Below, piece by piece: positions 1 to 4,545 of a stretch of DNA of 6,022 nucleotides; the first letter of the stretch is position 1; each line of letters begins with the position of its first letter. Made by a program: the position numbers and the translations under genes. The notes beneath the pieces are model-generated. The model searched no databases and was not told the origin of the DNA. It saw nothing but the letters and a program-made list of their open reading frames with translations. Origin of the DNA: an uncultured Peptococcaceae bacterium (GTDB lineage: Bacteria; Bacillota; Dehalobacteriia; UBA4068; UBA4997); the NCBI GenBank assembly GCA_947626615.1, contig CANQSW010000082.1, forward strand, positions 1 to 6,022, in the 5' to 3' direction.

Positions 1-741
1 GTGCGTATGGACGCGGACGTCGTGCAGGCCAAGGTGCAGGAGGCCGAGGCGGCCCGCGCGGCGGCGGCGGCTGTGCTGGCCAAGGCGCAGAACGGCGCGC
101 GCAGCGAGGATATCACCCAGGCCAAGGCGCAGTATGATTATGCCGCCAAAAGCTATGAGCGCATGAAGAATCTGCTGGCCGACGGCGCTATCTCGCAGAA
201 TTCGTTCGACGAGATCGAAGCGAAGTATCTGGCGGCCAAGGCCCTGTATGACGAGGCCGTAAGCGGCGCGCGCAGCGAGGATATCGCGGCGGCGGAGGCG
301 CAGCTCATGCAGGCTGAAGGCGCGGTCGCCGAGGCCACCACTTATCTGGAACATACCGTGATAACCGCGCCGGCCGACGGCACTGTCACCGCGATCAACG
401 TCGAGCCGGGCGAGCTGGTATCCACCGGCATGGCGCTGGCCAGCCTGCGCTCCGACGACGCGGCCTGGCTGGAGGTCAACGTGCCGGAGACCATGCTGGG
501 TTCGGTAATAGAGGGGCAGCGGGTGGAATTCACTCTCCCGGCCTACGCGGGGCAGACGTTTAGCGGCCACGTAAAGACCGTGAGCAAGAACCCGGATTTC
601 GCCACCAAAAAAGCCACCAATGAGAACGGCTCTTTCGACGTGCTGTCTTATTGCGTGAAGATCGAGCCCGACGACATGGAGGAGCAGCTGTATGCCGGCA
701 TGACGGTGCTGGTGAATTTCAACGCCGGAGATGAGCAATAA
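1..741 (+). CDS. HlyD-family periplasmic adaptor subunit, YbhG-like (5' end outside window)
   Basis: This is the membrane fusion (adaptor) protein of an efflux or secretion pump, linking inner-membrane permeases to an outer-membrane channel across the periplasm. The 246 visible residues begin inside the protein: no signal anchor or first lipoyl half is present, and the opening RMDADVVQAKVQEAE matches the point where HlyD proteins enter their coiled-coil hairpin. Ala/Glu-rich helices run to about residue 115, with the motif GARSEDI twice (about 32-38 and 89-95). The second lipoyl half follows (TVITAPADGTVTAINVEPGELV, about 119-140), then a beta-barrel region to the C-terminus. The pattern YDYAAKSYERMKNLLADGAIS resembles E. 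coli YbhG. The TAA stop overlaps the ATG of the next gene by one base, so the genes are probably translationally coupled. The GTG at position 1 is unlikely to be the real start. Substrate unknown. Confidence 0.9.
   Translation: MRMDADVVQAKVQEAEAARAAAAAVLAKAQNGARSEDITQAKAQYDYAAKSYERMKNLLADGAISQNSFDEIEAKYLAAKALYDEAVSGARSEDIAAAEAQLMQAEGAVAEATTYLEHTVITAPADGTVTAINVEPGELVSTGMALASLRSDDAAWLEVNVPETMLGSVIEGQRVEFTLPAYAGQTFSGHVKTVSKNPDFATKKATNENGSFDVLSYCVKIEPDDMEEQLYAGMTVLVNFNAGDEQ
93..285 (+). repeat. Exact 22-bp direct repeat inside the hlyD-like gene
   Basis: The same 22 bases occur at 93-114 and 264-285, 171 bases (57 codons) apart and in the same reading frame. Both encode GARSEDI, one near each end of the coiled-coil hairpin. 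YbhG-like adaptors carry related GxRxxDI motifs at these two places, so the protein-level repeat is a family trait. Exact identity at DNA level, including synonymous positions, is more than the family trait requires. Confidence 0.85.
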
Positions 742-1868
742 TGAACTTTTACCGTTTCAAGCGGCGGCATCCGCAGCTGGTTATGGTTCTGTTGCTCTAT
801 GTGGCCGTGCCGATCGTGGTGGGGCTGGCGCTGGGTTATGAAATGCACGGCGACGCGCCCACGGAGATACCCACGGTGGTGGTGGACGAGGATAATTCCG
901 CCTTCTCGCGCGAGTTTATCTCGCAGGTGGATAAGACCGCTTCTTTTGCGGTGACTTCCCACGCGGCCAGCGCGGACGAAGCGGAAGCGGAGCTGCAAAA
1001 CGGCCAGGCCATGGCCGGCGTTATCATACCGCAGGATTTTTCCAAAAATATGCTGTCCGGCGCTTCGCCGAGCATGCTGATATTATACGATGCGTCGCAG
1101 CTGGTGACGCTGTCTGCCGCCAAACCGGCCATGACGGAGATCATGATGACGATGAGCGGCGCGTATCTGCAGCAGATTTTCGCCGGCAAGCTGAACGTCA
1201 TGCCGGGCGAGCTTTCCGGCAACGTGCTGCCGGTGAATATCGTCTACCGCAATCTGTATAACCCCGTAAAGAGCTTCCGCTCTTATCTGCTGCCCGGTAT
1301 GCTGCTGGCCATTTTGCAGGTCGGCATCGTCATGCTGGGGGCGGAGCGCGGCTTTGAGCATAAGAACGAACGCCGCTTTAGCGTGCATATGCTGAATCTG
1401 GTGCTGTGGGCGCTGCTGGCCGTGCTGGGCGTCTCTATCTGTATGTCCGTGCAGTTTGCGCTTGGTATGCCATACCGCGGCACGATAGCGGGCGGCCTGC
1501 TGCTGCTGTTCGCTTATTGCTTCGTGATCACGCTGATGGGCTATATCATGGGCCTGCTTATCCCGGAGCGTTTGCTGGGCGTGCAGCTGGCGGCCATGCT
1601 GGTGCTACCCACCAGCGTGCTGGCCGGTTATTCCTATCCGCTCACGGCCATGCCGCACGGCTTTCAGGTGCTGGCCAAATTCCTGCCTTACGCCTACATG
1701 GGGCCGGATATCCGGGCGCTCTGCCTGAAGCCGATGCAGTTTAAGCACGTTTTGCCGCATTTGAGCGTTTTGCTGCTGATGGCGGCGGGGCTGGTTCTGC
1801 TGCTGGGCGTCGTTTTGCTGTGGCGGCGGAAGCATGCCGCGGCTCCGGCGGAGGAGGCGATAGCATGA
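741..1868 (+). CDS. ABC-2 type transporter permease (first of pair, YbhS/YbhR-like)
   Basis: Inner-membrane permease of 375 residues, the usual size for the YbhS/YbhR/YhhJ group. The topology is characteristic: one N-terminal membrane helix (about 14-32), a large extracytoplasmic domain (about 35-180, with PTVVVDEDNSAFSREF and MAGVIIPQDFSKNM typical of this family), then five hydrophobic segments at about 182-200, 217-241, 249-274, 278-301 and 337-361, and a short basic tail. The cytoplasmic loop after the second helix reads GAERGFEHKNERRF, where ABC-2 permeases normally carry a REREhGTlE-like coupling motif; here it is poorly preserved. The start ATG overlaps the upstream TAA, with GGAG ten bases before it. 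It overlaps the next permease by four bases (ATGA), so the two probably form a heterodimer. Transported substrate unknown; family export roles include drugs and other small hydrophobic compounds. Confidence 0.9.
   Translation: MNFYRFKRRHPQLVMVLLLYVAVPIVVGLALGYEMHGDAPTEIPTVVVDEDNSAFSREFISQVDKTASFAVTSHAASADEAEAELQNGQAMAGVIIPQDFSKNMLSGASPSMLILYDASQLVTLSAAKPAMTEIMMTMSGAYLQQIFAGKLNVMPGELSGNVLPVNIVYRNLYNPVKSFRSYLLPGMLLAILQVGIVMLGAERGFEHKNERRFSVHMLNLVLWALLAVLGVSICMSVQFALGMPYRGTIAGGLLLLFAYCFVITLMGYIMGLLIPERLLGVQLAAMLVLPTSVLAGYSYPLTAMPHGFQVLAKFLPYAYMGPDIRALCLKPMQFKHVLPHLSVLLLMAAGLVLLLGVVLLWRRKHAAAPAEEAIA
1850..1857 (+). promoter_or_regulatory. Shine-Dalgarno that fixes the start of the second permease
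   Basis: GGAGGAGG lies seven bases before ATG 1865. An in-frame ATG exists at 1820, but it lies within the upstream gene with no such site and would add a Gly/Ser-rich non-membrane extension (MAAEACRGSGGGGDS). The 1865 start is therefore preferred. Confidence 0.8.
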
Positions 1869-3031
1869 GCGCTTTGCGTGAACTTATCGAACGAGTCCTC
1901 CGCTATAAATCGTATCTGGTGCTGACGCTGGTGCCGCTGCTTTTCGTGCTGCTGTTTGGCGGCGCGATGAGCCCGGTGTATAACACCGATCTGCCGGTCT
2001 TGGTCTACGATATGGACGCTTCGCCCGCCTCGCGGCAGGTGGTGGAGCAGCTGGAGATCTATCCTTATCTTGATCTGCGGGAGGGCGCGGCTTCGCTGGA
2101 CGAGGTGGAGCAGCAGTTCCTCTATGGCGAGATCATCGGGGCGATCATTATCCCCGAGGGCTTCGGCGACGACCTGCACGCCCAGCGCGGCGCGGATCTT
2201 CTCGTCATGCTGGATTCCTGCAACTTTATGAATATGACCTCGGTGATGACGGCCACCAGCACGGTGGGCGGCACGCTGAACGCGGCGCTGCGGCTGCAGC
2301 TTTTGGAGGCGGGCGGCCAAACGCCCACCGTGGCGATGGATAACGTCACCACATTAAGCGTGATCGACCGCGGTATGTATAACCCCACCTACGGCTACAT
2401 ATACTTCCTGTTCCCGGTGCTGCTGGCGATATTCGTGCAGCAGAGCTGGCTGGCCGGCGTGTCGCCGTATCTGATCGAAAAAAAGGCGGAGCTTGCCAAA
2501 GCTCCGCTGGACGTGAAAAATTTCGGCCGCCTGGCCGGGCAGCTGGCGCTCTTTTTGGCCTGCACGGTACTGGGCCTGGCGCTTTGGTGTGTGACGCTGA
2601 ACGTGCTGTTCAATTATCCCTTCCGGGGCAGCGTTTTGCTGATGCTGCTGGTACACGTGCCGTTCGTGTTGGCGATGACCGGCATGGTGCTGTTGATAGC
2701 CAGCATTTTCGACGACCCGGTGCATTGTACGCAGTTCAATATGTTTCTCACGATTCCCTCGCTGCTTAGCTGCGGCTATGCCTGGCCGGTCTATCTGATG
2801 CCGGAGCCGTTCCGCGTCGTCATTACGCATATCTGGCCGCTCTATTATTTCGCAAACCCGCTCCGCGACATAATCATGAAGGGCTGCGGAATAGAGCAGG
2901 TGCTGCCTTATGCGGCGGGCTGCCTGAAATTTGCGGCGTTCTGGCTGCCGGCGGGCCTCATCGCCTATGCCTGGAAGATCAGGCGTCTGCGCCGTCTAAA
3001 CGAGGAGGATCTGTGTTCTGACGGCTGCTGA
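1865..3031 (+). CDS. ABC-2 type transporter permease (second of pair, YbhS/YbhR-like)
   Basis: Inner-membrane permease of 388 residues from ATG 1865, paralogous to the preceding gene and overlapping it by four bases. It has an N-terminal helix (about 18-35), a large extracytoplasmic domain (about 38-175, with DLPVLVYDMDASPASRQ and IGAIIIPEGFGDDL aligning with the same positions of its partner), and membrane segments at about 178-197, 223-247, 255-281, 289-310 and 346-369. The loop after the second helix reads SPYLIEKKAELAKAPLDVKNFGRLAGQ; this resembles the coupling region of ABC-2 permeases (E, then a pro-rich step and a return helix) better than its partner does, but is still not the classic REREhGTlE. 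The last 17 or so residues (RRLRRLNEEDLCSDGC) are encoded in DNA shared with the tail of the convergent tetR-type gene. It likely works with the first permease and the HlyD-like adaptor; no ATPase is encoded next to them in this window. Confidence 0.9.
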   Translation: MSALRELIERVLRYKSYLVLTLVPLLFVLLFGGAMSPVYNTDLPVLVYDMDASPASRQVVEQLEIYPYLDLREGAASLDEVEQQFLYGEIIGAIIIPEGFGDDLHAQRGADLLVMLDSCNFMNMTSVMTATSTVGGTLNAALRLQLLEAGGQTPTVAMDNVTTLSVIDRGMYNPTYGYIYFLFPVLLAIFVQQSWLAGVSPYLIEKKAELAKAPLDVKNFGRLAGQLALFLACTVLGLALWCVTLNVLFNYPFRGSVLLMLLVHVPFVLAMTGMVLLIASIFDDPVHCTQFNMFLTIPSLLSCGYAWPVYLMPEPFRVVITHIWPLYYFANPLRDIIMKGCGIEQVLPYAAGCLKFAAFWLPAGLIAYAWKIRRLRRLNEEDLCSDGC

Positions 3032-3560
3032 TCACGAAGCATAAATGCTCGAAAAGCTCCTCCGGCGCCTCGCGCATACCGCCGGCGATCCATTCATAAA
3101 TGCTGTGCCCGATGGCGTAGGTATAAAATTCCACGGTGAAATTCAAATGCTCGGGCGGCACGGGGCGGATATTCGCTTCATGCTCGATAACGTATTTGAT
3201 CAGCTCGTAAATGCTGTCATGCAGCGCGAACACGAGCTGGTCGCGCCCCACGCCGTGCACGATGCAGCTGCAAAGATATTTCCGCTGGCTGACGCCGAGA
3301 ATGATCCGGCTCAGCGTTTCCCGCCAGTTCAGGTCGGGCTTGTCCAGATAGGGGCGGATCGCGCTCATCTCCTGATTGAATATCCAGGTCAGAAGATCGT
3401 AAACGTCGCGGAAGTGGTAATAAAAAGTCTGGCGGTTGAAGCCGGCGGCGTCCGTGATCTCGCCGACGGTGATCTGGTCGATGTTTTTGGCGGCCAGCAG
3501 GCTTTTAAGCGCGTCGCAGAGCGCCAGCTTGGTGAGTTCGCTTTTGGTGTTGCTGCTCAT
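2979..3560 (-). CDS. TetR/AcrR-family transcriptional regulator, DhaS-like type
   Basis: DNA-binding regulator of 193 residues. The N-terminal helix-turn-helix domain spans about 5-55, with ITVGEITDAAGFNRQTFYYHF (30-50) being a textbook TetR recognition region followed by RDVYDLLTWIF. The rest is a ligand or dimerisation domain; FYTYAIGHSIYEWIAGGM (145-162) resembles the C-terminal domain (TetR_C_8) found in DhaS-like regulators of Firmicutes. The gene converges on the second permease and shares 53 bases with it. Start ATG at 3560 is preceded by GGGAGG twelve bases away, a rather long spacing; no better in-frame start is nearby. TetR regulators usually repress a neighbouring gene set and often themselves, so the adjacent pump operon is the natural candidate target, but its promoter lies upstream of the window. 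Ligand unknown. Confidence 0.9.
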   Translation of the reverse strand: MSSNTKSELTKLALCDALKSLLAAKNIDQITVGEITDAAGFNRQTFYYHFRDVYDLLTWIFNQEMSAIRPYLDKPDLNWRETLSRIILGVSQRKYLCSCIVHGVGRDQLVFALHDSIYELIKYVIEHEANIRPVPPEHLNFTVEFYTYAIGHSIYEWIAGGMREAPEELFEHLCFVISSRQNTDPPRLDGADA

Positions 3561-3572
3561 AGCTGCACTTAT

Positions 3573-3578
3573 CCTCCC
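3573..3578 (-). promoter_or_regulatory. Shine-Dalgarno of the tetR-type gene, long spacing
   Basis: On the - strand GGGAGG stands twelve bases before ATG 3560. This is longer than the usual five to nine bases, so translation may be modest. The only nearby alternative, GTG at 3568, is out of frame. Confidence 0.6.
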
Positions 3579-3620
3579 TTAAAATCGAATCTATCGCTTT
3601 TTCTCTTTTTTCTTACGGAC

Positions 3621-3650
3621 GCGGCGGCGGCCTTTTGGGGTCGCCGCTGC
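3621..3650 (+). terminator. GC-rich stem-loop, possible + strand terminator or tetR leader structure
   Basis: The two arms (3621-3632 and 3639-3650) can pair over 12 base pairs with a six-base loop TTTTGG. Two of the pairs are G-U when read as + strand RNA; as - strand RNA they become A-C mismatches, so the structure is more stable on the + strand. It is followed on the + strand by GTTCATTTTTA, a weak, slightly displaced T-run. It could stop + strand transcripts running past the pump operon and antisense to tetR, before they reach the metal regulator. No T-run follows on the - strand, so it is not a convincing terminator for the metal regulator. Confidence 0.4.
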
Positions 3651-3658
3651 GTTCATTT

Positions 3659-3673
3659 TTATACAATGTATAA
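3659..3673. promoter_or_regulatory. 15-base palindrome TTATACAATGTATAA, candidate operator upstream of tetR
   Basis: Two perfect seven-base arms surround one central base. It lies 99-113 bases upstream of the tetR-type start, just behind the stop of the metal regulator. On the - strand it overlaps TATAAA (3663-3658), a possible -10 element for tetR; I see no good -35. A TetR dimer binding a palindrome over its own promoter would be typical autorepression, but the site is AT-rich and only 15 bases long, so this is a candidate only. Confidence 0.4.
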
Positions 3674-3686
3674 TTTTAGTCTGATT

Positions 3687-4154
3687 TTAATCGTTCGGCG
3701 GCTTTTTGTCAAGCGCCGCTTCCAGCTCTTTGGTCAGCCGCCAGAGGTTTAGCACGGTGTCGCGGTTCAAAAAATGCTCCAGCTTTTCCGCCTGCTCCAG
3801 CTCGTTTTCGCTGCCGTTTAAGGCGCAGAGAAAGCGGTGCAGCACCTTATGACGAAAGAGCAGATACGCCCCCGCGCGCCTGCCTTTTGGCGTCAGGCTG
3901 ATATAGCCGTATTTGGCGGCGTTGACGTAGCCTTCGTCCTTTAGCTGCCGCGTCATTTTGCTGGCGCTGGCCGCGCTCACGTGCAGCCGCCCGGCGATCT
4001 CGCTCCGCCGCACCACGGGCTCACCCATAGCCAGGCGGCAGATCATCTCCAGATAGTCCTCCATAGCCGGCGTCAGCTCGGCCTGCTCGCGCTGCTGATA
4101 GCCCGTCAGCGTGTAGAAATCCCCGTCCGGCCGGGGCGGCTTATTTTCTGTCAA
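3687..4154 (-). CDS. DtxR/MntR-family metal-dependent transcriptional repressor
   Basis: Metal-sensing repressor of 155 residues from TTG 4154. After a 25-residue extension (absent in B. subtilis MntR), the helix-turn-helix domain begins at LTPAMEDYLEMICRLA, with the recognition part RRSEIAGRLHVSAASASKMTRQLKDEGYV (about 49-77) and the wing up to about 90; a helical dimerisation domain follows. There is no SH3-like third domain, as in MntR. Compared with B. subtilis MntR (ligands D8, E11, H77, E99, E102, H103), the matching residues are all present: D33, E36, H102, E123, E126, H127. This is the MntR-type set rather than the Met/Cys set of DtxR. It is divergent from feoA, so it probably represses the iron uptake genes when metal is abundant, and may regulate itself. 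Whether it senses Fe(II) or Mn(II) cannot be settled from sequence. A GTG at 4163 would give 158 residues, but the ribosome site favours TTG. Confidence 0.88.
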   Translation of the reverse strand: MTENKPPRPDGDFYTLTGYQQREQAELTPAMEDYLEMICRLAMGEPVVRRSEIAGRLHVSAASASKMTRQLKDEGYVNAAKYGYISLTPKGRRAGAYLLFRHKVLHRFLCALNGSENELEQAEKLEHFLNRDTVLNLWRLTKELEAALDKKPPND

Positions 4155-4159
4155 ATCGC

Positions 4160-4169
4160 TCACCGCCTT
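4160..4169 (-). promoter_or_regulatory. Near-consensus Shine-Dalgarno that points to a TTG start
   Basis: On the - strand AAGGCGGTGA matches the ideal AAGGAGGTGA at nine of ten bases and ends five bases before TTG 4154. The in-frame GTG at 4163 lies inside this site, leaving it no room for its own. TTG is therefore the likelier start of the metal regulator. Confidence 0.6.
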
Positions 4170-4173
4170 ACAG

Positions 4174-4218
4174 TTAGCTGAATATTATGGAATGGCTAAA
4201 AAAGTTGGCGTCAGCTAA
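4174..4218. promoter_or_regulatory. Cluster of three TTAGC half-sites between the metal regulator and feoA
   Basis: TTAGCTGA occurs at 4174-4181 on the + strand and as its perfect reverse complement TCAGCTAA at 4211-4218. A third half-site, GCTAA, lies at 4195-4199, and TTGGC (4205-4209) faces the last one to form an imperfect palindrome TTGGCGTCAGCTAA. TTAG-type half-sites are reminiscent of DtxR-family operators. The position between the divergent repressor and feo genes supports an operator region controlling one or both, but the arrangement does not match a known box exactly. Confidence 0.5.
4184..4214 (-). promoter_or_regulatory. Weak candidate promoter of the metal regulator
   Basis: On the - strand CTGACG (4214-4209) could act as -35 and CATAAT (4189-4184) as -10. 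The 19-base spacing is longer than the best 17. It lies across the TTAGC half-sites, which would allow autorepression. Speculative. Confidence 0.25.
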
Positions 4219-4228
4219 ATTTATGGGC

Positions 4229-4234
4229 GGGGAG
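4229..4234 (+). promoter_or_regulatory. Shine-Dalgarno that fixes the feoA start
   Basis: GGGGAG ends eight bases before ATG 4243. An in-frame GTG at 4234 overlaps the last base of this site and has no site of its own, so ATG 4243 is chosen. Confidence 0.75.
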
Positions 4235-4242
4235 TGTTGAAT

Positions 4243-4545
4243 ATGAGCCTGGAACTCAGTTTGCGGGGACGTATTGCTGGAGAAGAGCCAGCGGCGGATA
4301 ATCTGGCGGGGCTTGCCCCCGGCGAGACGGCGCGGGTGGGCGCGCTGCTGGTGGAGGGGGCGCTGCGCCGCCGCCTGCTTGATCTTGGCCTGGTGCGGGG
4401 GACGGCCGTAAAATGCCTGGGCAAAAGCCCGGCCGGAGACCCCGCGGCCTATCTGATCCGCGGTTCGGTCATAGCTCTCCGCGCGGCGGACAGCTCCCGC
4501 GTTTTGCTGGCCGGCTCTGGCGAGGACGCGGCGCTGTGGGCCTGA
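4243..4545 (+). CDS. feoA: Ferrous iron transport protein A (FeoA)
   Basis: Small cytoplasmic SH3-like protein of 100 residues that works with FeoB in Fe(II) uptake, probably by modulating the transporter. The FeoA core runs from LAGLAPGETARVGALLVEG (about 21-39) through LRRRLLDLGLVRGTAVKCLGK to SPAGDPAAYLIRGSVIALRAADSSRVLL (about 62-89), which are hallmark positions of this family, especially of the Firmicutes type. It has about 20 residues before the core, where many FeoA proteins of about 75-80 residues have few. It overlaps the feoB start by ten bases, so the two are surely co-transcribed and probably translationally coupled. The upstream gap contains repeated TTAGC half-sites next to a divergent metal-dependent repressor, which suggests metal-controlled expression. 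Confidence 0.93.
   Translation: MSLELSLRGRIAGEEPAADNLAGLAPGETARVGALLVEGALRRRLLDLGLVRGTAVKCLGKSPAGDPAAYLIRGSVIALRAADSSRVLLAGSGEDAALWA

Noticed and set aside
1694..2320. Open frame of 208 codons on the - strand
   Set aside because: It lies opposite the two permeases, has a composition rich in His, Arg and Gln typical of antisense frames in GC-rich DNA, and spans the junction of two real genes.
3669..3674. Perfect TATAAT on the + strand
   Set aside because: There is no -35 element at a suitable distance and it would drive only antisense RNA into the metal regulator; it is better explained as part of the palindrome.
3579..3690. TTAAAATC at 3579-3586 and GATTTTAA at 3683-3690 as an inverted repeat bracketing the tetR upstream region
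   Set aside because: Short, AT-rich octamers more than 90 bases apart are likely by chance, and one overlaps the end of a coding region.
3045..3752. Open frame of 235 codons on the + strand
   Set aside because: It is antisense to the tetR-type gene and the end of the metal regulator, both of which have clear family motifs; its own translation shows no recognisable domain.
4183..4188. TATTAT on the + strand as -10 of feoA
   Set aside because: The expected -35 position falls in the start region of the metal regulator and shows no similarity to TTGACA; I could not support a feoA promoter.
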